The notes below the pieces were generated by a model. That model was not told the DNA's origin and made no database searches. It saw only the letters and a program-made list of their open reading frames with translations. The position numbers and the translations under genes were made by a program. Below, piece by piece: positions 43,680 through 52,132 of a stretch of 64,000 bases of DNA (positions within the stretch are counted from its first letter, which is position 1; each line of letters opens with the position of its first letter). The stretch is from JAJDXO01 sp965213765. Its GTDB lineage: Bacteria; Pseudomonadota; Alphaproteobacteria; Rhodospirillales; UBA2165. The stretch lies in NCBI GenBank assembly GCA_965213765.1, contig OZ243926.1, positions 1-64,000 on the forward strand. Reading direction: 5' to 3'.

Positions 43680-44693
43680 ATGAGCAACACGCCCTCGCAT
43701 ATCCTTGCGCGCGCCCGCCGGATGGCTGTTTCGAGCGTCCTGGCCGGCACTCTCGTCGTCTTGACGGCCGCGGCCGCCTCCGCAAATCCGTCATTCTGGA
43801 AATTCGAGTGGCCGGCCACGGATTTCAGCAAGAAGTCGGTCGAATTTTCCGAGATCATTTCCGGCGGCCCGCCCAAGGACGGCATCCCGTCCATCGACAA
43901 TCCCAAATTCGAGCCGGTCAAGGATGTGCGCGGTCTCAAGGATACCGTGCCGGTGATCAGCTTCACCATGAACGGCGAAGCCCGGGCCTACCCCCTCGGC
44001 ATCCTGATGCGTCATGAGATCGTCAACGACAAGGTCGGCGGAATTCCGGTCACGGTCACCTATTGCCCGCTGTGCAACTCGGCGATCGTGTTCGACGCCC
44101 GGGTCGACGGCAAGGTCCTGGAATTCGGCACCACCGGTAAGCTGCGTAATTCGGATCTGGTGATGTACGACCGGACCACCGAAAGCTGGTGGCAGCAGTT
44201 CCTGGGCGAGGCCGTCATCGGCGAACTCACCGGCAAGCAATTGAAGATGCTCCCGTCGCGTATCGAGAGCTTCGCGAAATTCAAGGCCCGATTCCCTGAG
44301 GGGACCGTGTTGAAACCCGCTATTCCCTTCGGCGGCCGGGGCGGCGGCAATCCCTATGTCGGCTATGACACGGCCGCCCGCCCGTTCCTCTATCGCGGTC
44401 CGTTGCCGAGCGGGATTCCCGCCATGGCCCGGGTCATCGCCATCGGGGATCAGGCTTGGACGATGGAGCTTCTCCGCAAGAAGAAGCGGATCGAGGTGGG
44501 TGATATCGTCATGACCTGGGAAAAGGGCCAGAACTCCGCCCTCGATAGCCGCGACATCTCCCGGGGCCGCGATGTGGGCAACGTCGTGGTGAAAAAGAAA
44601 ACCGCGAACGGCATGGTCGACATCGTTCACGACATCACCTTTGCCTTCGTATTTCACGCTTTCCGTCCCGAAGGCACGATCCACAAGAGCTAG
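43680..44693 (+). CDS. DUF3179 domain-containing secreted protein
   Basis: The 337-residue protein has a signal peptide (MAVSSVLAGTLVVLTAAAAS ANPS) and the DUF3179 core: IPSIDNPKFEPVKDVRGLKD, GEARAYPLGILMRHEIVNDK, GGIPVTVTYCPLCNSAIVFD, GTTGKLRNSDLVMYDRTTES and WWQQFLGEAVIGELTGK. The YCPLCNS motif is the family hallmark and may bind metal or undergo redox chemistry; function is unknown. A palindrome follows the stop at 44696. Confidence 0.88.
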   Translation: MSNTPSHILARARRMAVSSVLAGTLVVLTAAAASANPSFWKFEWPATDFSKKSVEFSEIISGGPPKDGIPSIDNPKFEPVKDVRGLKDTVPVISFTMNGEARAYPLGILMRHEIVNDKVGGIPVTVTYCPLCNSAIVFDARVDGKVLEFGTTGKLRNSDLVMYDRTTESWWQQFLGEAVIGELTGKQLKMLPSRIESFAKFKARFPEGTVLKPAIPFGGRGGGNPYVGYDTAARPFLYRGPLPSGIPAMARVIAIGDQAWTMELLRKKKRIEVGDIVMTWEKGQNSALDSRDISRGRDVGNVVVKKKTANGMVDIVHDITFAFVFHAFRPEGTIHKS

Positions 44694-44695
44694 AG

Positions 44696-44737
44696 CAGCT
44701 ACCGGTCAAACGGTTCAATTTGGCTGGAAACCGCTCT
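44696..44737. repeat. Palindromic extragenic element after DUF3179
   Basis: Arms AGAGCAGCTACCGG and (G)CTGGAAACCGCTCT are complementary with few mismatches around a TCAAACGGTTCAATTT-like centre. The same half-sequence (AGAGCAGTTTCCGG, then CCAAATTGAGCC) recurs at 58240-58265. This looks like a REP-type element that may also end transcription. The IS427-type element begins immediately after it. Confidence 0.6.
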
Positions 44738-44738
44738 G

Positions 44739-45592
44739 GGCTGTGGTGACAATTTAATCATTTAAGCCAGAGCATGATACTTGCGAGTTTGATGAAGCCG
44801 AGGAAGTGGGCGGCAAGTTTGTCGTAGCGTGTTGCGATGCGCCGCCATTGCTTGAGCTTGGCGAAAAAGCCTTCGACGCCCCAGCGCTGTTTATAGGCGA
44901 TGCGGTCATAGCTGTGCTGGTATTTGCGATGCCGGCGCGGTGGGATGACGGGCTCACCGCCTTGCTCATAGATCAGGTCATGCAGGCTGTCGGCGTCGTA
45001 GGCGCGGTCCGCGAGGACGTGGCCCGCGGCCAGGCCCTGGATGAGGTTGTGGGCGGGGACCATGTCGTTTTGTTGTCCTGGCCCGAGATCGAAGCGCACT
45101 GGCAGGCCTAACGCATCGACGACGGCGTGGATTTTTGTGCCGAACCCGCCCCGGGACCGGCCGGGAGCCTGGGCTTGCGGTCCCCCCTTTTTCGCCGCCC
45201 GCCGGCGGCTTGGGCCTGGGCCCGGACGATGGTGGCGTCGATCGCCAGCCATTCCAAGTCCGGATCATCCGCGACAGCCTCGAAGATGCGGTCAAACACA
45301 CCCGCCTCGATCCAGCGGTAGTAGCGCCGCTTCACCGTCTGATAGGGGCCAAACCGATCCGCCGGCAAATCACGCCACCGCGCACCAGAGCGCGCCAGCC
45401 ACAGGATCGCATCGAAAAACCGCCGCCCGTCGCTGCGTGGACCACGCTTGCCCTTCATCCCGCCAGGAACAAAGTCCCGAAGCCGCGCCCATTGATCGTC
45501 TCTCAGCACTTCGCCTTCCACACCAACCTCCAAAAGCCAGTGTTGAATCACACCAAAGACAAAAAAGGAATCCCTAAAATGTCACCGCAGCC
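44739..45592 (-). mobile_element. IS5-family element, IS427 subgroup
   Basis: This 854-bp element has ends GGCTGTGGTGACAATTTA and TAAAATGTCACCGCAGCC (inverted repeats, 16 of 18 matching). It carries a two-frame transposase. No clear target duplication is seen (flanks CTG and TAG), and its right end coincides with the insertion site of the next IS (CTAG 45592-45595), so one flank may have been altered. Confidence 0.85.
44758..45551 (-). CDS. IS427-type transposase made by -1 frameshift (orfA 45551-45108, orfB 45252-44758)
   Basis: orfA encodes the N-terminal part (DQWARLRDFVPGGMKGKRGP, FGPYQTVKRRYYRWIEAGVF) with the first catalytic Asp in LEWLAIDATIVRAQ. orfB supplies the rest: GFGTKIHAVVDALGLPVRFD, Asp in HVLADRAYDADSLHDL and Glu in RWGVEGFFAKLKQWRRIATR. 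The frames overlap at 45108-45252 and are joined by a -1 shift. The run A5G6 at 45192-45182 (minus strand, frame CGA AAA AGG) is a fitting slip site. Each half alone lacks the full DDE triad. Confidence 0.85.
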
Positions 45593-45669
45593 TAGCAGGC
45601 TGCTGAAAAACTCCTGGCAATTGAGCATTTGCCGTGATTCCTTCGTTTTGTAAAACGGAGGGGGATCGG

Positions 45670-46791
45670 ATGCGCGGTGGGGACCAAACGAGCGGCAGCC
45701 TTTTCAGCTACGTCGACCTTGAGAACCGGGTTCCGGCGAAGCATCCGCTGCGGCTGATCCGGGTGATCGTGAACGAGGTTCTGACGTCGCTTTCGGCGGA
45801 GTTCGCAGCGGCCTACTCGCACACGGGCCGCCCGTCGATCCCGCCGGAGCGATTGGTGCGGGCGTTGCTGCTGCAGGCGCTCTATTCGATCCGTTCCGAG
45901 CGCCAGTTGATGGAGCATCTGGACTTCAACCTGCTGTTCCGCTGGTTTGTCGGCCTGGGCATCGACGATGCGGTTTGGGACGCGAGCACGTTCTGCAAGA
46001 ATCGCGACCGTTTCCTGGACATGGACCTGTCGGCGCGGGTTCTGCGCGGGATCATCGAGCACAAGCGGGTACGGCATCTGCTGAACCGGGAGCATTTCTC
46101 GGTCGACGGTACGCTGATCGAGGCCTGGGCGTCGATGAAGTCGTTCCGACCGAAGGATGATGACAGTGGCGACGACGCGGGTTCTGGTCGCAACGGAGAG
46201 CGGGATTTCCGGGGCGAGAAGCGGTGCAACGAGACCCATGAGAGCGGCACCGATCCGGAGGCGCGGCTGTACCGCAAGGGCAACGGGCGGGAAAGCAGGC
46301 TGTGTTACATGGGCCACGCGCTGATGGAGAACCGCCACGGCCTTGTGGTCGGCGGCGTCGTGAGCCTGGCCACCGGCACGGCGGAACGCGAGGCGGCGCT
46401 GGACATGATCGATCGGCACCGTCCGGTGGGCCCCAAGGGCGGCCGGCGGCGAATCACCGTGGGCGGCGACAAGGGGTTCGACGTCGCCGAACATGTCAGT
46501 AAATTGCGCCAGCGCCAGGTCACGCCGCACATCGCGGTGCAGGGCTACGCGAGCAAGACCGGCAAGCGGCGCAAGACCCTGATCGACGGGCGCACCACGC
46601 GGCACCCGGGCTATGCCGTCAGCCAGCGTATCCGCAAGCGGATCGAGGAAATCTTCGGCTGGGTCAAGGTCCAAGGCGGTCAGGACAAGACCAAGTTTCG
46701 CGGCCGGCGACGGGTCGAGGCCTCGTTCACCCTGGCGCTCGCCGCGTGCAACCTGATGCGATTGCCCAGGCTGCTGGAGGCGCCGCCGTGA
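45670..46791 (+). CDS. IS5-family transposase (type B, copy 1)
   Basis: This 373-residue transposase has a DUF772 N-domain (SLFSYVDLENRVPAKHPLRL, LLFRWFVGLGIDDAVWDAST). The DDE residues are Asp in FSVDGTLIEAWASMKSFRPK, Asp in TVGGDKGFDVAEHVSKLRQR and Glu in RKRIEEIFGWVKVQGGQDKT. ATG 45670 is preceded by AACGGAGGGGGATCGG. Its GTGA end overlaps the passenger gene start. It appears identical to the copy at 62628 and moderately similar to the type A transposase. Confidence 0.94.
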   Translation: MRGGDQTSGSLFSYVDLENRVPAKHPLRLIRVIVNEVLTSLSAEFAAAYSHTGRPSIPPERLVRALLLQALYSIRSERQLMEHLDFNLLFRWFVGLGIDDAVWDASTFCKNRDRFLDMDLSARVLRGIIEHKRVRHLLNREHFSVDGTLIEAWASMKSFRPKDDDSGDDAGSGRNGERDFRGEKRCNETHESGTDPEARLYRKGNGRESRLCYMGHALMENRHGLVVGGVVSLATGTAEREAALDMIDRHRPVGPKGGRRRITVGGDKGFDVAEHVSKLRQRQVTPHIAVQGYASKTGKRRKTLIDGRTTRHPGYAVSQRIRKRIEEIFGWVKVQGGQDKTKFRGRRRVEASFTLALAACNLMRLPRLLEAPP

Positions 46792-47114
46792 GCGGCGGCG
46801 TGGCCTGCGCGGCGACCGGCAAATGGCGCATCGTCGAGGCTGACCTGTGGGACCGCGATTACCTCGACCTCGTGGAGCCCGCCCATATCACCTTCGATGG
46901 CCACGGCCACGGAGAATTCGCATTCGGTTGCGTCAACGGCGGCCTCGATTGCCAATACGCCCCGAGGACGATTTTCTTCACCTGGCAAGGGTTCGATGAA
47001 ATGGACGAGGCCAGCGGCGACGGCTCCGCCGATCTCGAAGATGACGGAACTCTCGAAATCGAAATCCGCTTCCACCTCGGGGACGAGGCTATTCTAAAAG
47101 CTCGGAAATGGTGA
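46788..47114 (+). CDS. Passenger protein of the type B IS element
   Basis: This 108-residue protein is encoded inside the IS. It begins with GTG overlapping the transposase stop and ends 16 bp before the terminal repeat. It reads WRIVEADLWDRDYLDLVEPA, HITFDGHGHGEFAFGCVNGG and FTWQGFDEMDEASGDGSADL. It resembles a widespread small beta-rich family (pattern G.W.I.E...WD.D..DL..P..I.F...G.G.F.FG...) of unknown function, often annotated only as hypothetical. Acidic (pI low by inspection). Coupling to the transposase suggests a role in controlling or assisting transposition. Confidence 0.75.
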   Translation: MSGGVACAATGKWRIVEADLWDRDYLDLVEPAHITFDGHGHGEFAFGCVNGGLDCQYAPRTIFFTWQGFDEMDEASGDGSADLEDDGTLEIEIRFHLGDEAILKARKW

Positions 47115-47442
47115 CTTTTTCAGCAGCCTGCTAGGTGTCGAAGCCCGGGGCAACCCGGTGTGCCATACGCAGGCAGGCTGCCCAGTCCTTGTCCTCCGGC
47201 GGCAGTTCGGCCTGACGCTTCTTTATCTGCGCCAGCGCATATTCCAGCTTTTCAGGATCCGGCCGAATAAGTTCGGCGCCGCCGGTCATCGCCGCCAATT
47301 GGCCTTGACAGGCCAAGTCCAGAAAATGATGGGAAACGAATGCGGCGCCCACGGATGGGCCGCACACAAGGGCGCCGTGGTTGTTCATGAGCACGATGTT
47401 CTTGTCGCCCATGTCGGCGAAAAGAGGCTCCCGAAGCTCTAA

Positions 47443-48374
47443 GAGTTCAACTCGAAACTAGTTGAGTGATTTCAGTCGGTTGTGTCTTACTCGGTTGTGT
47501 CAAATCAAACGAGGAGGCACAACATGTGGACCGAAATCACTCGCCCGAAGTATGAGCGCCGTGGCGGTCGCTATGCAAGCGACCTTACGGATCGAGAGTG
47601 GGCGTTGATCGCGCCGTTCATGCCGCCGCGCAAGAAGATAGGCCGGCCGCGGACGACGGAGCTGCGCAATGTCATGGATGCGATCATGTACATGGCCTCG
47701 ACGGGCTGTCAGTGGGCGATGCTGCCGAACGACTTCCCGCCGCCCTCCACGGTCCAGCGTTACTTCTACGACTGGCGCTCGAACGGGCTGCTGGAGGCGA
47801 TCAACCATCATCTGGTTGTGGCGGCCCGTGAGCTGGAAGGACGCGAGGCCGGCCCGAGCGCCGGGGTGATCGACAGCCAGAGCGTGAAAACCACGGAAAG
47901 CGGTGGTATTCGGGGCTATGACGCGGGCAAGAAGATCAAGGGCCGCAAGCGTCACATCGTCACCGATACGCTTGGCCTGCTGCTCGGCCTGATCGTGCAT
48001 TCAGCCGATATCCAGGACCGCGACGGCGCGCCCGGGGTCCTCAAATCGATCCGTCATCGCTTTCCCCAACTGCGTCACCTCTTCGCCGACGCCGCCTATG
48101 GCGGACCGAAACTTGAGGGTGCCCTCGAAGACATCGGCCGCTGGACGATCGAGATCATAAGACGTCCCGATACCGCCAAGGGCTTTGAGGTGCTGCCCAG
48201 GAGATGGGTCGTCGAGAGGACCTTCGCTTGGCTCAACCGATGCCGCCGACTGGCCAAGGACTGGGAGAAATCAATCGCCTCCGCACAGGCATGGATCCTC
48301 GTCGCACACATCCGACTCCTCACAAGGCGGATCGCAAGCCATTGTTAGTAAATGTAGAGTTTCGAGTCAGACTC
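47443..48374 (+). mobile_element. IS5-family element, IS1031 subgroup, inside the aldolase gene
   Basis: The 932-bp element has ends GAGTTCAACTCGAAACT and AGTTTCGAGTCAGACTC (14 of 17 matched as inverted repeats) and a TAA target duplication (47440-47442, 48375-48377). The TNA target and 3-bp duplication fit the IS1031 subgroup. The boundary is confirmed because excision restores the aldolase reading frame. Confidence 0.9.
47524..48348 (+). CDS. IS1031-type transposase
   Basis: The 274-residue DDE transposase has the N-terminal DUF4096-like part SDLTDREWALIAPFMPPRKK, STGCQWAMLPNDFPPPSTVQ, Asp in AGVIDSQSVKTTESGGIRGY, Asp in LRHLFADAAYGGPKLEGALE and Glu in RRWVVERTFAWLNRCRRLAK. AGGAGG lies about nine bases before the ATG. 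It appears complete in one frame. Confidence 0.94.
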   Translation: MWTEITRPKYERRGGRYASDLTDREWALIAPFMPPRKKIGRPRTTELRNVMDAIMYMASTGCQWAMLPNDFPPPSTVQRYFYDWRSNGLLEAINHHLVVAARELEGREAGPSAGVIDSQSVKTTESGGIRGYDAGKKIKGRKRHIVTDTLGLLLGLIVHSADIQDRDGAPGVLKSIRHRFPQLRHLFADAAYGGPKLEGALEDIGRWTIEIIRRPDTAKGFEVLPRRWVVERTFAWLNRCRRLAKDWEKSIASAQAWILVAHIRLLTRRIASHC

Positions 48375-48966
48375 TAAGTTGAACTCGAAGCCGTGGAACG
48401 GATGGTAAGCCAGGTCATGCCAGAGGCTGATCGAATATTGGTTGATCGGCAGCAGGCCCTGTTTCTGGCTGCAGATACCCATCACCGCCGGCGTATGGGT
48501 GTGGAACGCGGCGTTGACATCGGGTCGCGCCTGATAGACGCCGCCGTGGATCACTTTGCCGCCGCCAAACAAGGGACGGTCATTGTCATCCGCCGGGTTG
48601 CCTTCGAAATCGTATTTGATCAGCGAAGTGGCGGTGACTTCCTCGAACATTTCGGTGAACGGCTTGATCAGCATGTGATCGGGTTCGTCCGGCACACGGA
48701 CCGTTAAATGGTTGTAGGTCAGGTCACTGCCATGGACGTGGGCGATCAGACGATAGGCCGCGGCCAGATCGACGCGGGCTTCCCACTCGGCTTCGGAAAC
48801 GTTTCCCCGGATATCGCCCCGGTTGGCGACTTCGCGTACGGTCATGATCCGCTCCCCCTTTGGCGGTAGTTCGATCCGATGCGGCTGGTGAACACGCTAG
48901 CAATTTTTCTCCGGCCCCGCCATCGGCCTGTGCCCGCGTCGACGGCATGTCGAGGGGCGGTGACTC

Positions 48967-50166
48967 CTAGCGCTCCAGCTTGCGCAGCCAAAGCGCCAGG
49001 AACACATTGACGACAGTGCCGAGGGCGAGCGCGGGGCCGGCCAGTGCCCAGCCGCCGCTGATTGTGACGACCGCCGCGACCGCCGGCGCGCCCAACAACT
49101 GGCCGAGCTGGGAGCCCTGCATCCAATAGCCGTTGGTGGTGCCGAGCTGATCGGGTGAGGGGGCGTGCACCGGCGCCCCGGAGGTCAAGCTCGCGGGCTG
49201 CATGCCGCCAAACAGGGAGAACGCGACGCACAATCCGTAGCGCGCCATGTCGGGCAAGCCTTCGGGAAAAAAGGCCAGCGCGGTCAGTCCCATGGCCAGT
49301 GTTCCGGCGGAGATCAAAGCCCAGCGTGGCACGCCCTTGTGCAGCAGGACGCTGCCCAGCCAATTGCCGCCGATATTCATCACCACCACCAGCGCGGTCA
49401 TCAGCGAGGCGACCCCGAGCGAGGCTTCGCGCTGCTCGATGATGAAGGTGGGCAGCCACGCCATCACCGCGGTCCATTGCGCCGTGTAGGTTATAAAGCA
49501 GCCCATGAGAATATTGGGTCCGGGTCTCGAAATCGTTAGCCCGATGTCTCGGATGAAGGAGGTTGTCTGACGGCCGCGGGAGCTTGGCCGGGCGCGGACG
49601 AACAACAGCATGAGGGCAAGCATCACCAGGCTGAGGCCGACGACGCTCCACCACAATCCCCGCCAGCCAATCGCCGCAATGATCGGCGGTGAGGCAAGGA
49701 GCGCGATAGACATCCCAACGGGGACCCCCATGCCGTAAAGGCCGACCGCCAGGTTCCGGTCCCGGGGCGCGGCCAGTACGGCAATCAGCGACGGCGTTGC
49801 CACCGCCAGAAGGATGTAGGCCGCCCCCTCGATCACCCGGGAGACCAAGAGGGAAGTGCCGTTCTCGCCGACGGCGCCGAGGACACCGCCGATGGCGAAC
49901 GCCACCAGGGCGCCCTTGATCATCCGGGAATGGCCGAGGCGATCGGTAACCAGGCCCGCAAAAATCCCGCCCAAGGTGCCGATGAGGGCGAAAATCGACA
50001 CGATCCACCCGGCCGCGACCAATCCAACCGAGAGTTCGGCCCGAATTTCCGGGAGAGCCGGCGGCACCTTGCCGATGTGAATGGAAGCGGTCACCGCGCC
50101 CGCAAACACCAGCGCAATCAATGGCCAGTTTGTCGATGCGGCCGCGTGTTCGGGATCGTCCCCCAT
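48967..50166 (-). CDS. Major facilitator superfamily transporter
   Basis: The 399-residue protein has twelve hydrophobic helices and the MFS loop motif GLVTDRLGHSRMIKGAL between helices 2 and 3. Other features are VSRVIEGAAYILLAVATPSL and GVASLMTALVVVMNIGGNWL. CynX/NarK-like or 2-nitropropane-type exporter families are possible; the substrate is not known. It lies between the broken aldolase gene and the aromatic monooxygenase on the same strand, which suggests uptake of the substrate of that pathway. A terminator separates it from the monooxygenase, so it has its own promoter in 50167-50370. Confidence 0.88.
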   Translation of the reverse strand: MGDDPEHAAASTNWPLIALVFAGAVTASIHIGKVPPALPEIRAELSVGLVAAGWIVSIFALIGTLGGIFAGLVTDRLGHSRMIKGALVAFAIGGVLGAVGENGTSLLVSRVIEGAAYILLAVATPSLIAVLAAPRDRNLAVGLYGMGVPVGMSIALLASPPIIAAIGWRGLWWSVVGLSLVMLALMLLFVRARPSSRGRQTTSFIRDIGLTISRPGPNILMGCFITYTAQWTAVMAWLPTFIIEQREASLGVASLMTALVVVMNIGGNWLGSVLLHKGVPRWALISAGTLAMGLTALAFFPEGLPDMARYGLCVAFSLFGGMQPASLTSGAPVHAPSPDQLGTTNGYWMQGSQLGQLLGAPAVAAVVTISGGWALAGPALALGTVVNVFLALWLRKLER

Positions 50167-50373
50167 GGAGAGGCGCTACCGGACGGTTCCGTCCGGGTCA
50201 AGCGGCCCGTTGCGGGTATTCGTTTCGAACCCCATGCCCGGGAGGCACGGGGCCCGCCGGGAGAGTCCGCGATCGGCGGGCCGAGGGACATTAGGAGTAA
50301 ACACACCATAGACCGGCGCAACGGGTTTGGCTGTGACCCCGATCACACCAACCAAAACTATTTGAAAGTGTGC

Positions 50374-50403
50374 AAAAAAAAATCCGGCGCTCGTTGGCGC
50401 CGG
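50374..50403 (-). terminator. Strong intrinsic terminator (minus strand)
   Basis: On the minus strand the stem CCGGCGC/GCGCCGG with a 6-nt loop is followed by ATTTTTTTTT. It ends transcripts coming from the monooxygenase side, 170 bp beyond that gene, or a short transcript that starts in between. Confidence 0.9.
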
Positions 50404-50511
50404 CAAGTCTAACAGGGAGGATCATAGAGAGGAATGTGCCCCGGGGGTGTGGGGGCGGGAGGGATGTCCTCAACTATGCCTGGACGATACGTCGCGGGCG
50501 TCCGGATGTAT

Positions 50512-50527
50512 GTGATTTGGATCACAT
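50512..50527. promoter_or_regulatory. CRP/FNR-type palindromic site
   Basis: TGTGATTTGGATCACA matches the CRP consensus half-sites TGTGA-N6-TCACA perfectly. It lies 50 bp beyond the monooxygenase stop and about 110 bp before the terminator at 50403-50374. The surrounding sequence (50520-50580) is AT-rich. Factor identity is inferred from the motif. Confidence 0.65.
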
Positions 50528-50576
50528 TCCGAGAATAAATTCATAAGCCACTGATTTTATTACAAAGAAATTATTC

Positions 50577-51755
50577 CTACGGGCCGCCGTAGAGCCACGC
50601 CATGCCCTCGTAGGACTGTTCCGGCGTCCGTTCGCTCAGCATATTGTTGCGCAGTTCGCGGACCACGCCGGCGGCGTGATAAACCTCGCCGTAGATTCGG
50701 GCCATGGTCTGGACCTGGCCGGTGCGGAGATACCGTTGTGCCGGATACTCCAGGAATGACTTTTCAATATCGCCATTATTGGCCTCGAGAATATCGCTGA
50801 GCGTTACCGCGTCTTCGATGGCCATGCCTGCGCCGGCGGCAAGATATTGAAGCATGGGGTGCGCCGCGTCGCCCAGGAGCGTCACCCGCCCGTCGGTCCA
50901 CTCTTTCACCGGCTCCCGGTCACACAGCACCCACATCTTCCAGGTTTCGATCCGCCCCAATAGTTCGCGGACGTTGGCGCAGGTGCCGGCGAAGCGTTCG
51001 TGAAGCTCCTCGGGTTCTCCAAATTCATCCCAGCCTTCGACGTACTTGTCGCTGTGGAAGACAGCAACAAGATTGTAGAGCTCGCCCCGCCGCAGCGGAT
51101 AGTGGACGAGGTGGGTCTTTTCGCCGGCCCAGATGATCATGGAGTCCGAATAGAGATGATCCGGCACCTCCTCGATGGGCAGGACGGCGCGATAGGCGAT
51201 GTGACCGGACACCCTGGGCTGTCCATCGCCGACGATCCTCTGCCGGATAGTCGACCACAACCCGTCGGCGCCGATCAGCGCCGCGCCGTCATAGGGGCCG
51301 CCGCCTTCGGCCATGACGGTGACGCCGTCGGCGGACTGAACGTAGCCGGTGACCTTCACCGATGCTTCCAGGGTGATGAGGTCCGAGGCCTGACAGGCGT
51401 CGAGGATCGCGCCATGGATGTCGGCGCGATGGATGACGCCGTAAGGTTCGGTAAACTTCGCCCGGAAGGCGTCGTCCAGGGGCAGGGCGGTGACCAATTC
51501 GGCGGTCACCGCATCCCGCATGATCAGCTGATCCGGAAACCACGCGACGTCGTTGATGGCCTCGGTGATGCCCAACCGCTTGAACATCCTGAAGACGTTG
51601 GGTCCGAGCTGAATTCCGGCGCCGATTTCGCCGAACTCGGATGCTTGTTCGAGGGCGATGCTCTCATAGCCCTTGAGCGATAGGGCGAGCGCCGCGGCCA
51701 GACCGCCGATGCCGCCGCCCGCGATGATGATGGGTTTGTCGAGTTTTCCAGCCAT
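50577..51755 (-). CDS. FAD-dependent aromatic monooxygenase (3-hydroxybenzoate 6-hydroxylase/salicylate hydroxylase-like)
   Basis: The 392-residue group A flavoprotein monooxygenase has GxGxxG in PIIIAGGGIGGLAAALALSL, EIGAGIQLGPNVFRMFKRLG, the DG motif GAALIGADGLWSTIRQRIVG and the GD motif DGRVTLLGDAAHPMLQYLAA GAGMAIEDAVTL. This matches 3-hydroxybenzoate 6-hydroxylase and salicylate hydroxylases, which hydroxylate aromatic acids using NAD(P)H and O2 to give gentisate or catechol. No ring-cleavage dioxygenase is in the window. Aldolase and MFS genes nearby fit a catabolic cluster now broken by IS elements. Confidence 0.9.
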   Translation of the reverse strand: MAGKLDKPIIIAGGGIGGLAAALALSLKGYESIALEQASEFGEIGAGIQLGPNVFRMFKRLGITEAINDVAWFPDQLIMRDAVTAELVTALPLDDAFRAKFTEPYGVIHRADIHGAILDACQASDLITLEASVKVTGYVQSADGVTVMAEGGGPYDGAALIGADGLWSTIRQRIVGDGQPRVSGHIAYRAVLPIEEVPDHLYSDSMIIWAGEKTHLVHYPLRRGELYNLVAVFHSDKYVEGWDEFGEPEELHERFAGTCANVRELLGRIETWKMWVLCDREPVKEWTDGRVTLLGDAAHPMLQYLAAGAGMAIEDAVTLSDILEANNGDIEKSFLEYPAQRYLRTGQVQTMARIYGEVYHAAGVVRELRNNMLSERTPEQSYEGMAWLYGGP

Positions 51756-51960
51756 GTCACGCCTCCGATTTAGCTGGAGGATAGCGTTGGGCCCCGGTCA
51801 GACAAAGTTGATTTTGGAGGTGTCCGGTTGAGGGAATTGGCGGAGAAGGTGTCCTCCAATTCCGGGTTTCCGCGGGTTCCGGAAGTTCTCGAATGGTTTC
51901 TTGAAATCTATTTCATGTCGACAGCTTGCGGCCGGTCCGGGGCGGACGCCGGAGCGCGCG

Positions 51961-52131
51961 ATGCGAAAACTCCCACGGAAATTCGTCAGCCGGACCATCG
52001 AGCCGGACAAGTGTCATGACGGCGATGCCGGGCTTTACCCGTGGGTGAAAGGGGCGACGCGAAAATCGTTCGTGCAGCGCATTGCGGTCCCCGGAAGGCG
52101 TCCCGATATCGGGCTCGGATCGGCCAGGTGG
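51961..52131 (+). pseudogene. Tyrosine-integrase N-terminal (arm-binding domain) relic
   Basis: From ATG 51961, about 57 codons read KLPRKFVSRTIEPDKCHDGD, AGLYPWVKGATRKSFVQRIA and VPGRRPDIGLGSARW. This is the pattern of DUF4102-type arm-binding domains (…DG.GLYL.V...G.KSW..R....GRR...GLG). No core or catalytic domain follows; the sequence turns directly into a dispersed repeat at 52133. It is a remnant of a lost integrative element upstream of the ABC transporter operon. Confidence 0.6.
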
Positions 52132-52132
52132 A

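Larger units (their letters stand above)
45596..47130 (+). mobile_element. IS5-family element, copy 1 (type B) with passenger gene
   Basis: This 1535-bp element has ends CAGGCTGCTGAAAAACTC and TTTTTCAGCAGCCTG and a CTAG duplication (45592-45595, 47131-47134). The right CTAG supplies the minus-strand TAG stop of the interrupted aldolase gene. It is related to type A (same terminal repeats) but longer, because a second gene sits between the transposase and the right end. A second copy starts at 62554. Confidence 0.93.
47131..48845 (-). pseudogene. Class II aldolase/adducin family gene, interrupted by an IS1031-type element
   Basis: The 5' part (48845-48375) encodes YRLIAHVHGSDLTYNHLTVR, FGGGKVIHGGVYQARPDVNA and AFHTHTPAVMGICSQKQG (His-x-His zinc ligands). 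The 3' part (47439-47131) encodes NIVLMNNHGALVCGPSVGAA, FVSHHFLDLACQGQLAAMTG. Removing the IS and one TAA duplicate restores GFEFNLELREPLFADMGDKN and a complete 258-residue protein ending GFDT. Such proteins cleave or decarboxylate small hydroxy-/keto-acid substrates using zinc. With the IS present the product stops after 166 residues and lacks the last 102. The native TAG stop is the CTAG duplicate of the neighbouring type B element. Confidence 0.9.
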
